Shown here piece by piece: positions 1 through 5,645 of a stretch of DNA of 6,238 nucleotides; within the stretch, counting starts at the first letter, position 1, and the number at the start of each line of letters is the position of its first letter. The notes under the pieces are model-generated. The model did not search any database. It was not told the origin of the DNA and saw only the letters and a list, made by a program, of their open reading frames with translations. The stretch spans positions 1 to 6,238 of the forward strand of contig JAKJCD010000110.1 in assembly GCA_022706625.1 (NCBI GenBank), given 5' to 3'. The DNA is from Bacillota bacterium (GTDB taxonomy: Bacteria > Bacillota > Clostridia > Peptostreptococcales > Anaerovoracaceae). The translations under genes were made by a program, and so were the position numbers.

Positions 1-46
1 GATTTAGCAAGATGCGGACTTGCCTCAAAAGCGGAAAAGCTGGAAA

Positions 47-294
47 GGCAACGGAAATCAAACAAATTATCGATTTTCGTTGCTTTTGAGGGCAAAACCG
101 GCAGTAAAATCAATGAAAAGCAACGTAAATGAGAGAAAAAGCTGTATTCCGTTGCCTTTTCAACGAAAAAGGCAACCGAAATCGTAGAATTCATTAAAAT
201 CCGTTGCTTTTAGGGTCAAAAAAAGCATTAAAAGCCATGAAAAGCAACGGAAATTCGCAGGAAGGCTATATTACGTTGCCCTTTGCCCGCTTGG
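47..294. repeat. Tandem array, 124-base period, of alternating GCAACG / CGTTGC islands
   Basis: Four islands recur at exactly 124-base offset: GGCAACSGAAATC (47 and 171), CGTTGCTTTT followed by a G-rich stretch and CAAAA (78 and 202), ATGAAAAGCAACGKAAAT (113 and 237), and TATTMCGTTGCCYTTT (145 and 269). Between islands the units differ, so selection or recombination seems to act on the islands. Neighbouring islands are in opposite orientation and can pair: 44-59 with 72-87 forms a 16-base stem allowing two G-U pairs. A degenerate trace (TTGCCT at 20-25 facing AGGCAA at 46-51) suggests the array continues left of the window. No coding frame runs through it. I cannot name a known repeat family. 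Confidence 0.85.
151..176. repeat. Perfect 10-base inverted repeat at the junction of the two array units
   Basis: GTTGCCTTTT at 151-160 faces AAAAGGCAAC at 167-176 across a 6-base loop (CAACGA). This is the strongest hairpin in the array and sits exactly at the junction between the first and second 124-base unit. In RNA or single-stranded DNA it would be a stable stem. It is not followed by a clean T run on either strand beyond the stem's own T or A tract, so I do not call it a terminator. Confidence 0.8.
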
Positions 295-533
295 AATCTT
301 CCATTTATCAGTCAGGGGCAGCTGACATCTACACATAATAAAATGGTAAAACTCAGCTCTAAATATCTACGCTATGCACTATTTAATGCCACAAAATATG
401 TTTGCCATTGGGATGCAGGCTTCGATTAGTGCCTTGCCAAGGAGCGGTAAAGCATAGAATGTGACCGTTTCTCATGCGGCTAAGATGTTTTGTAGTGAAA
501 TTAATTTAGAAAGAAAAACCTTACTAAAAAGAG
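295..533. other. Gene-free stretch with no recognisable element
   Basis: Between the repeat array and the end of the acyltransferase-like gene I see no supported gene, RNA, terminator or mobile element. Stops occur often in all frames. Together with the array, this makes positions 1-533 a non-coding region. Confidence 0.6.
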
Positions 534-1346
534 TCATTGTTTAATAAAGATCTTACCCGCAAGGCTCAACACTGCGTAAACCAAAGGCTGGTGCAATATA
601 TAAAAGACCAGTGAATGGCGCCCGATAAAGAGAATAGGCCTCTTCCAATGCGATGCTCCTCCACGGGGCCACAAAGACCGGTGTTCCCGGTATAAAAACG
701 GACCCATGGCTGCTCCTGCCAGAAAGAATCCAAACCACGGAAGCAGTGGGAAATAGTCGGCGGAATAAAACTTTGTGGTGCTTTTAACCAATAATGCGAT
801 GTAATCCACGGCGCCTGACAATGGGAAACGCATAAAATACATGCCTGCAGCGATACAAACAATACTTAGCAGCATCATAAACAGAAAGCCTTTTCTTTTA
901 ATTAAACAATACAGCAGTATAGATGCCGCCAGCATGTGAAGTATCCCGAAACGAATAGTAAACCGGTTTTGCTGCTCAAGAAGGAGATCGAGCCCATAGG
1001 TGACAGCAGTCAGCAATAAGGCCACTGCCGCCAGCCTCAACCCTCTTTTAAAATTTGAATGGCTGAATGAACAGCTGATCCCGCAGATGAATATGAAGCA
1101 GAACACGGCAGCCCACCAGCCTGCGTCCCTCAGGATCCATGGGAAATAGCCGGAGGAAGCGAGGTTTGTCAATTCATAAAGAATACCTGATGCCTTTTGC
1201 CCCGAAAACCATTGCGGGCGGAAAATATAGGCAAGGTCATAAAGGGTATGGTCAAGGATCATAAGAACGATACAAAACCCTCGAACAAAATCCAGCTCCC
1301 AAATCCGAGAAGATCTATGTTCTTCATAAAGACGATAGCGGTCCAT
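534..1346 (-). CDS. DUF1624 / heparan-alpha-glucosaminide N-acetyltransferase-like membrane protein
   Basis: A 270-residue multi-pass membrane protein with the landmarks of the DUF1624 (HGSNAT catalytic-like) family. These are RIWELDFVRGFCIVLMILDHT at the N-terminus (read as RIWELDFVRG, 14-23, then FCIVLMILDHT, 24-34), RFGILHMLA (132-140), DYFPLLPWFGFFLAGAAMG (197-215) and IGRHSLVFYILHQP (241-254). H33, H137, H244 and H252 are the conserved-type histidines. The human relative moves acetyl from acetyl-CoA across a membrane to a glucosamine. Bacterial members are uncharacterised membrane acyltransferase candidates, so substrate is unknown here. The ATG at 1346 has only a weak GAAAGG (1359-1364) 12 bases upstream. 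The gene sits 48 bases after the last pilus gene on the same strand, with no clear terminator or promoter between, so co-transcription is possible. An envelope or pilus-glycan acylation role is speculation. Family call is strong, function is not. Confidence 0.88.
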   Translation of the reverse strand: MDRYRLYEEHRSSRIWELDFVRGFCIVLMILDHTLYDLAYIFRPQWFSGQKASGILYELTNLASSGYFPWILRDAGWWAAVFCFIFICGISCSFSHSNFKRGLRLAAVALLLTAVTYGLDLLLEQQNRFTIRFGILHMLAASILLYCLIKRKGFLFMMLLSIVCIAAGMYFMRFPLSGAVDYIALLVKSTTKFYSADYFPLLPWFGFFLAGAAMGPFLYREHRSLWPRGGASHWKRPILFIGRHSLVFYILHQPLVYAVLSLAGKIFIKQ

Positions 1347-1394
1347 GAACAGCCCATGCCTTTCTTTAAGCGCAGGCGCACTTTTAAAAGTATT

Positions 1395-1841
1395 TTAGCA
1401 TCCTGGCTTACAATCGGCAAGTTCGTATTTTGAGCTGCGGATCACCTGTTCCTTTAAAAGGAAAGGGAGTCGAAAAAGGTCCGAAACGTTAAGGTGCAAA
1501 GTCACCGTCACCCAAGGCGATACCCCCTGCACCGCAGTCCCATCTCTGCCATCAAATACTTCAAGCTCTGCAGAAAGGCTCTCTCCTTCCTTTAAACTTA
1601 GCTTTCGCCCTGCCTCGGAGACAAGATACTCTATATACTTTTCCCCTTCTTCCCTGTTGATTATCATGACCCCATGGCTGTAAGCCGTCTCATCATAATA
1701 GAGAGCCGCTCCGGCTGCCGCTTCCTCCGCAACTGCCTTTAGAAAACCCTGCAATCGTATATACCTGTTTAAATCGCCCTGATAAGAGATAAAGGTCATA
1801 TTTGCAACAAGCAACGCAATAAAAACAATAAACACTTTCAC
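1395..1841 (-). CDS. Second membrane-anchored pseudopilin-like protein of the Tad operon (GTG start)
   Basis: A 148-residue protein. The GTG at 1841 is the most upstream usable start in the frame; GGGAGGA (1853-1859) lies about 11 bases before it, which is rather long spacing. Residues 3-19 form one hydrophobic anchor. An alanine- and glutamate-rich helix follows (AVAEEAAAGAALYY, 36-49), where tight packing against a pilus helix is plausible. The C-terminal half carries alternating strand patterns (WVTVTLHLNVSDLFRLPFLL, 110-129), as in several TadE/TadF-like proteins. It ends with two cysteines four residues apart (C144, C148) that could form a disulfide. It follows the previous gene by 28 bases. 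I do not recognise a named family. A minor pilin or pilus-assembly role is inferred from anchor topology and context. The stop is TAA at 1395-1397. Confidence 0.7.
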   Translation of the reverse strand: MKVFIVFIALLVANMTFISYQGDLNRYIRLQGFLKAVAEEAAAGAALYYDETAYSHGVMIINREEGEKYIEYLVSEAGRKLSLKEGESLSAELEVFDGRDGTAVQGVSPWVTVTLHLNVSDLFRLPFLLKEQVIRSSKYELADCKPGC

Positions 1842-1869
1842 TTTAGTATGAATCCTCCCGGCTCTTCGG

Positions 1870-2292
1870 TCAATCCGGCACCTTTTCGCTTGCAGCAGTG
1901 CCTTCTACAGTATATACTCCCTTGTTATCCGCAGCCGAAATGCCTATCAGACTCCCCCCAGCCATTATCTTTTCTATCGGTACGGATACACTGTAGTGTA
2001 TCAATCCCCGTTCCGAAGAAGAGTCAAAGTAGTTGATCCGGTATTGCGGGACTTCCGTTGCGGTGATGAGGATTTCGCTTTTAGAGATCCCAAGGTTTGT
2101 ACTTATGTCGGTTTTTAACCGGTTTATTATATCCTCTGTAAAGCATCCTTCCTGCTTTGCCTGTTCCTTTGCCGTATAGACCTGCTGCTGGAGCATGCTG
2201 ATTGCGGCATTATTCTTTTGCTCCAGAGTGATTTGTGCAATAAAGATCAGCATCAGAGGAAGTATCGCTGTCAATACGATCAACTGCTTCAA
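1870..2292 (-). CDS. TadE-like membrane-anchored protein of the Tad operon (TTG start)
   Basis: A 140-residue protein starting at a TTG (2292). The start is firmly set by AAGGAGG (2300-2306) with a 7-base spacing. Residues 4-22 form a single hydrophobic signal-anchor; the rest should lie outside the membrane. A helical, glutamine- and lysine-rich stretch (24-48) resembles the extended pilin helix. A mixed strand region follows, with IHYSVSVPIEKIM (98-110), and the protein ends in YTVEGTAASE. This is the general plan of TadE/TadF-type pseudopilins, which are minor subunits of Tad pili. One cysteine is present (C50). The N-terminus MKQLIVL echoes MKQIIVM of the two peptides encoded just upstream. 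I do not recognise a specific family by sequence; the TadE-like label comes from architecture and operon position. The stop is TGA at 1870-1872. Confidence 0.72.
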   Translation of the reverse strand: MKQLIVLTAILPLMLIFIAQITLEQKNNAAISMLQQQVYTAKEQAKQEGCFTEDIINRLKTDISTNLGISKSEILITATEVPQYRINYFDSSSERGLIHYSVSVPIEKIMAGGSLIGISAADNKGVYTVEGTAASEKVPD

Positions 2293-2299
2293 GACGACC

Positions 2300-2306
2300 C
2301 CTCCTT
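2300..2306 (-). promoter_or_regulatory. Ribosome binding site that sets the TTG start of the TadE-like gene
   Basis: AAGGAGG on the minus strand, 7 bases before the TTG at 2292. Its first bases are shared with the TAA stop of small peptide copy 2, a layout that favours coupled translation. Confidence 0.85.
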
Positions 2307-2451
2307 ATGGCGAACCTGTTCTCATTTCTATTTCCTGCTCCCAGATTCCCTTCATCATACCTATGATCGAACCATCGTCTCCGCCTGCAACAAGCTTGAA
2401 TATGGCTATACCCAGTGCGATCATTGCGACCATAACGATTATCTGTTTCAA
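2305..2451 (-). CDS. Short Flp-pilin-like hydrophobic peptide, copy 2 (48 aa, TTG start)
   Basis: The start is a TTG at 2451, chosen because AAGGAG (2458-2463) lies 6 bases upstream and the codons after it repeat those of the preceding gene exactly. The stop is TAA at 2305-2307, inside the ribosome binding site of the next gene. Residues 1-16 (MKQIIVMVAMIALGIA) equal those of copy 1. From residue 17 the sequence is unrelated: IFKLVAGGDDGSIIGMMKGIWEQEIEMRTGSP, given here in two parts for reading as IFKLVAGGDDGSIIG then MMKGIWEQEIEMRTGSP. The hydrophobic segment is interrupted by K19, and the tail is acidic with a tryptophan (W38) instead of basic. It therefore looks like a diverged or recombined second subunit rather than a simple copy. 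The weaker start codon suggests lower output than copy 1. A role as minor pilin or tip peptide is inference. Confidence 0.75.
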   Translation of the reverse strand: MKQIIVMVAMIALGIAIFKLVAGGDDGSIIGMMKGIWEQEIEMRTGSP

Positions 2452-2614
2452 TTCTCTCTCCTTAAAGCCGGTCAGTTGCCTGCAATTTGACTATAGGTGA
2501 TCTTCGCTTTTGCCGCCTGTACCAGTGCATCAGCAGTAGTGCCAAAGCCCATTACAAATCCCGCTACGGCTATACCCAGTGCGATCATTGCGACCATAAC
2601 GATTATCTGTTTCA
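2404..2614. repeat. 47-base perfect direct repeat joining the two small peptide genes
   Basis: Positions 2404-2450 and 2568-2614 are identical over 47 bases, 164 bases apart. Each copy covers codons 1 (last two bases) to 16 of one of the two small pilin-like genes. Identity ends sharply on both sides: the start codon's first base differs at one end, and the sequence turns unrelated after codon 16 at the other. Even third codon positions are unchanged, which points to a recent duplication or ongoing gene conversion rather than protein-level selection alone. Confidence 0.95.
2458..2463 (-). promoter_or_regulatory. Ribosome binding site that sets the TTG start of small peptide copy 2
   Basis: AAGGAG on the minus strand, 6 bases before the TTG at 2451. 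It lies just 8 bases beyond the TGA of copy 1, so ribosomes finishing copy 1 could reinitiate here. Confidence 0.8.
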
Positions 2615-2615
2615 T
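2472..2615 (-). CDS. Short Flp-pilin-like hydrophobic peptide, copy 1 (47 aa)
   Basis: Start ATG at 2615, stop TGA at 2472-2474. A near-perfect ribosome binding site (AAGGAGGAG, 2622-2630) lies 6 bases upstream, among the strongest in the window and consistent with high expression. The peptide is M-K-Q followed by an almost uncharged stretch to about residue 25 (IIVMVAMIALGIAVAGFVMGFG). A short polar tail follows with two lysines (K36, K38) and a tyrosine (Y41). One N-terminal membrane helix plus a small tail is the architecture of Flp-type pilins, and the position after tadC is where Flp genes often lie. The classical Flp features are missing: there is no G-x4-E-Y processing motif. I therefore infer, but cannot show, that it is the major pilin. 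The alternative is a small membrane accessory peptide. Its first 16 codons match those of the following gene. Confidence 0.78.
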   Translation of the reverse strand: MKQIIVMVAMIALGIAVAGFVMGFGTTADALVQAAKAKITYSQIAGN

Positions 2616-2621
2616 ATTCGA

Positions 2622-2630
2622 CTCCTCCTT
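2622..2630 (-). promoter_or_regulatory. Strong ribosome binding site of small peptide copy 1
   Basis: AAGGAGGAG on the minus strand, 6 bases before the ATG at 2615. Its quality supports the 47-codon gene as real and suggests high translation, as expected for a structural pilus subunit. Confidence 0.8.
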
Positions 2631-2647
2631 TCCCTTCCTTTTATCCA

Positions 2648-3304
2648 CTAAACCAATATCGTCAACATCTCCCTCTGATCGATAAAATAACCTATATAAA
2701 TAAAATTGATGAAAATAAGCATTAGATTAACAACAACCGGGAGATAAATAAGATCACTCACAGTTTCATCGCGTCGTTTTTGTGCAGTCATTCTGGCTTC
2801 TCTGATACTTTTTTGATGGGACAGCAATGTTTCCAGCAGCTGAGTTGGTTCGATCTCATCCCATTGCATTAAAAGCCTGCCGAAATCCTTGCTGATTTCA
2901 GTTGCGGCGCTTTTTGAAAAGTACTCTATCGCTTCCTCCTTCTGGTTTTGCCTTAATAAGCGCAGCATTTGCCCATATATCGGCGATAAACTCCCTTTGT
3001 TCAGGATCAGCTGATCCAACACCGCATCTGTACTGAATGCGCCGCCTTTTCCTATAAAAGCGATATTACGTAAAAACGAAACAGCTTCATATATTTCAAT
3101 ATCCGTTTTTTCTCGCCTGCCTTTTTCCAACACGTTCAGAATAGCTTTAAAAGGATGGATGCTTTTTAAATCAAAACTGTCAAAAGCCATGCGCCAGCGC
3201 TTTGCTCTATTAAGCCGCAAGCGATGCCGTTCCCAAAGCAAAATCGTCATGCCTGCGGTGGCGATAAGACAAATAGAATAGAAGATCAGTGGACACAGTA
3301 TCAT
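2648..3304 (-). CDS. tadC: TadC-like inner-membrane platform protein of the Tad pilus
   Basis: A 218-residue protein. One membrane segment lies near the N-terminus (about 4-24) and one or two close to the C-terminus (about 183-206). Between them is a soluble helical region with the pattern of a T2SSF/GspF-like domain: EAVSFLRNIA (73-82), a variable middle, then LLETLLSHQKSIREARMTAQKRRDETVSD (156-184), which runs into the last hydrophobic segment. TadC is the partner of TadB in the pilus platform. This protein is somewhat shorter than typical TadC proteins (near 300 residues) and seems to have lost membrane segments between domain halves. The ATG at 3304 has GAGAGGAG 6 bases upstream, and that site overlaps the TGA of the TadB-like gene. 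The stop is TAG at 2648-2650. The call depends on position after tadB and on the C-terminal half; a merely TadC-related protein remains possible. Confidence 0.75.
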   Translation of the reverse strand: MILCPLIFYSICLIATAGMTILLWERHRLRLNRAKRWRMAFDSFDLKSIHPFKAILNVLEKGRREKTDIEIYEAVSFLRNIAFIGKGGAFSTDAVLDQLILNKGSLSPIYGQMLRLLRQNQKEEAIEYFSKSAATEISKDFGRLLMQWDEIEPTQLLETLLSHQKSIREARMTAQKRRDETVSDLIYLPVVVNLMLIFINFIYIGYFIDQREMLTILV

Positions 3305-3316
3305 TTTATGCTCCTC

Positions 3317-4264
3317 TCAATAATCGAAGCGTTGATTGATCACCAATTGTATCAGCGCCATATTCACGATAAAGAAAAAGGCGATGAAGAAAAAAAGGAT
3401 GATGCCCTCCTTAGTTCCGAATTGATTTTGGATCAACCTTTCAGGCGTTATATCCAGATATTTAATTGCCATGAATAAAGTTGTCAGATATATCAAAGGC
3501 ACCATATAGAATGTCATTTTAGCCGCCTCGCTGTTGAGGCGTTTTCGCTCTTCAACCATCGTCCTCGCCTCCCTGAGCTGAATCAGTATATCTTCTGCCG
3601 CTAAAGAAATATTCGTACCTTTAACCGCCGCCATGCATATGTCATGAGCAAGCATCAGGCTCCAGTTTGTCCGGATGCTATAAGCAAACTCCTCCGTCGC
3701 TTTTTTAATAAATGCGGGGTCTCCCGTGCTCCGTAAATTGTAAAGGAGCTTACTAAGCAGTTTAGCCGTTATTTTTATACCCTCGGGTTTTATCACCACC
3801 TTCTCAATAGCCTCATATACATTAAATTTGCTTATCCTATATTCCCGAAGGAATCCGGAAACCAGCCTCTCTGCTTCGTGGCTTCCCCGGCGCCTGATGC
3901 CGCAAATACGGATCCATAATAAAAGAAACGGTAACAATGCGGAGGATGACGCTAAAAGAAATGATGTTACTAAACCCGTTGTTCGGTATCCTGCGAGGAA
4001 TACGGAGATAAATATGATCAAGATTAAAGAAACGAATACCGGCGTGGCTATGCGACGGCCCGTTGCCGTCAGCAAAAACCGGTGCAGCCATCTTTCCGCC
4101 TCACCTCCGCGCATATCGTTCTCCCTCGTCCGAAGGCGCCTGAGCATCCTTGCTTTTTCTATCAAGGAGTAAATAAAATCGGCAAATAAAAGAAAGGCTC
4201 CGAATGCAAATATTAGATATAACATCATTGTAACAGACAGGATGATTATTTCACTGAATGCCAT
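3317..4264 (-). CDS. tadB: TadB-like inner-membrane platform protein of the Tad pilus
   Basis: The frame is open further upstream (to 4423), but that part lies inside the secretion ATPase gene. I place the start at the ATG at 4264 because it has AAGGAG 8 bases upstream and follows the previous stop by 16 bases. This gives 315 residues beginning MAFSEIIILS. Membrane segments are visible at about 5-32, 74-92, 96-122, 250-268 and 287-309. Between the third and fourth is a long cytoplasmic helical region (about 125-245) typical of the T2SSF/GspF-like domain of TadB. It contains the amphipathic stretches EAIEKVV and AAEDILIQLREARTMVEERK. In the family, TadB pairs with TadC to form the platform that couples ATPase movement to subunit extrusion. 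The TadC-like gene follows 12 bases later. Sequence conservation is weak by eye, so the assignment leans on topology, the helical domain and gene order. Confidence 0.82.
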   Translation of the reverse strand: MAFSEIIILSVTMMLYLIFAFGAFLLFADFIYSLIEKARMLRRLRTRENDMRGGEAERWLHRFLLTATGRRIATPVFVSLILIIFISVFLAGYRTTGLVTSFLLASSSALLPFLLLWIRICGIRRRGSHEAERLVSGFLREYRISKFNVYEAIEKVVIKPEGIKITAKLLSKLLYNLRSTGDPAFIKKATEEFAYSIRTNWSLMLAHDICMAAVKGTNISLAAEDILIQLREARTMVEERKRLNSEAAKMTFYMVPLIYLTTLFMAIKYLDITPERLIQNQFGTKEGIILFFFIAFFFIVNMALIQLVINQRFDY

Positions 4265-4272
4265 GTCTCCTG

Positions 4273-4278
4273 CTCCTT
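4273..4278 (-). promoter_or_regulatory. Ribosome binding site that sets the TadB-like start
   Basis: AAGGAG on the minus strand, 8 bases before the ATG at 4264. It argues against the longer open frame that begins inside the upstream ATPase gene. Confidence 0.8.
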
Positions 4279-4280
4279 TT

Positions 4281-5645
4281 TTATTCAAGAGGATGTTCCC
4301 TTGCCAGTAAATCCAGCCGATTTTTAAACCTTTCGAATGCTTCCGGGTTTTCTTCCTCCGCCAATTCTTTTTTTGAACTCCCGATGTGATATTTCCAATT
4401 CCAGCTGTCGCTTTTGTGATCATAGGCGCATATGCATACCATCTCTATTTTCTCCGGCTCCCTGCTTAAAGAAAGTTCATAAATGCTCCGCAGCCGTTTT
4501 TGGTTTTTATTTTTAAGTTGTATGAAATGAAAGACGTAATCGAAGCTTCGCGCTACCTTTTGAGCTGTGGAGTTCAACTCTCCCCCTGTTGCCTTAACTA
4601 TCTCAAAGGCTGCATCATACGGAAAATCCAATGGGTCTTTGCAATGAAAAGTGAGTTTCATCCGCCTTGTACCCTTTGCTGCGATCTTCAGTGCGGTTTC
4701 AAGAGCACTTCCGTCTCTGGCCTCGGCAAGAATAAAGTAATCAGCATCGCTTCTGAGAAGATTTTTAGATATACTTCTGAGTTCCTCATTATCCGCTATC
4801 AGCTGGATGATAGGGGCATCAGGCGCCAGAAGATGCATAGGGATCTCAGGGTCTGTCTCTACCATAACACCTTCAAGCTCAGGGTCTTCATAACTTTGCC
4901 ATGTGGACAGGAATGTCGTTTTTGAAGAACGCACCTGTCCTGCTATCACTAAGTTAGGGCCGAAATCCACCATAGCTTTGAAAAGGGGGATCGCATCTTC
5001 GGGTATAGTCCCTCTTCTTGCCTGCTCTTCAAATGTGTAATTCGGGACTATGTATCTTCGGAAGATAATAACATCCTGACCTTGCTTTGCCATCTGTCCC
5101 CTGAAAATCGTCACCCTTGTTCCGTCCAAAAGATATATCTCATGAAAATCTTTATCAAGCCGTTCATGAGGAGTCAACAGCAGAAAGGCCCTGACCAGCT
5201 GTTCACGTCTGTGTTTATGAATTTTTTGCGGCATCAGCCTCAGGCGACCTTCCTGCATGAAATAGATCCTGTCTCCTATGACCTTTGCCGAACTGCTTTG
5301 CTTATATGTCTCGGAAAACCATTCCGCTATTCCCGCAAGCCCCCAATTTTCATGATATATGCCGTCAACGGCGGATTGATACCAGGGCGGCAGGGATTCA
5401 GCTTCTAAACCGTACCCCTTTAGCTTTGCTCTGACTTTCTCTTTAAAAAATGCCACTTCATTGGAATATCCTATAATTGCTTTCTTCTGTAATTCTAATC
5501 CGGCGTGCATATCTTCCCCGTCTTTATCCCATTCCCGGATAAAATCCTCTTTGACAATTTCACAGAGCTTCTCAAAATTCATCAAGCTGCTGTTATGGCA
5601 GCATTCTTTATCCCTGATATGATCCTCTATATAAAAGGCAGCCAT
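4281..5645 (-). CDS. tadA: TadA/CpaF-like type II/IV secretion ATPase of the Tad pilus
   Basis: The protein has 454 residues, a usual length for TadA/CpaF. It should be the cytoplasmic hexameric ATPase that powers assembly of Tad pilus subunits. An N-terminal region (about 1-140) leads into the RecA-like core. The P-loop is at residues 236-244 (GQVRSSKTT), with K242 and T243 in the nucleotide-binding positions. The glycine normally just before the lysine is S241. The acidic switch is seen in VETDPE (262-267). The Walker B strand is YFILAEAR (303-310), with E308 in the catalytic glutamate position and A307 replacing the usual glycine. The histidine box is TFHC (332-335) with H334. No membrane segment is seen. 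The ATG at 5645 is preceded by GAGAGGAAG, about 8 bases before it, and overlaps the end of the TadZ-like gene by 19 bases, suggesting translational coupling. The next gene starts 16 bases after the TAA stop. The P-loop departure is odd, but the rest of the motif set supports a working family member. Confidence 0.9.
   Translation of the reverse strand: MAAFYIEDHIRDKECCHNSSLMNFEKLCEIVKEDFIREWDKDGEDMHAGLELQKKAIIGYSNEVAFFKEKVRAKLKGYGLEAESLPPWYQSAVDGIYHENWGLAGIAEWFSETYKQSSSAKVIGDRIYFMQEGRLRLMPQKIHKHRREQLVRAFLLLTPHERLDKDFHEIYLLDGTRVTIFRGQMAKQGQDVIIFRRYIVPNYTFEEQARRGTIPEDAIPLFKAMVDFGPNLVIAGQVRSSKTTFLSTWQSYEDPELEGVMVETDPEIPMHLLAPDAPIIQLIADNEELRSISKNLLRSDADYFILAEARDGSALETALKIAAKGTRRMKLTFHCKDPLDFPYDAAFEIVKATGGELNSTAQKVARSFDYVFHFIQLKNKNQKRLRSIYELSLSREPEKIEMVCICAYDHKSDSWNWKYHIGSSKKELAEEENPEAFERFKNRLDLLAREHPLE

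Noticed and set aside
1..294. CRISPR array
   Set aside because: The 124-base period, alternating orientation of the islands and imperfect island copies do not fit short identical direct repeats with uniform spacers.
370..470. Short minus-strand open stretch of about 30 codons encoding a hydrophobic peptide ending in CGIK
   Set aside because: It is bounded by stops, has no start with a ribosome binding site and matches no family I know; it could be a gene remnant, but the sequence does not support a call.
1347..1394. Rho-independent terminator after the last pilus gene
   Set aside because: A small GCGC-CT-GCGC inverted repeat exists on the minus strand, but its stem is short and no T run follows it.
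4265..4423. N-terminal extension of the TadB-like frame
   Set aside because: It lies inside the ATPase gene in another frame, is rich in lysine and arginine unlike a TadB N-terminus, and the ATG at 4264 has a well-spaced ribosome binding site.
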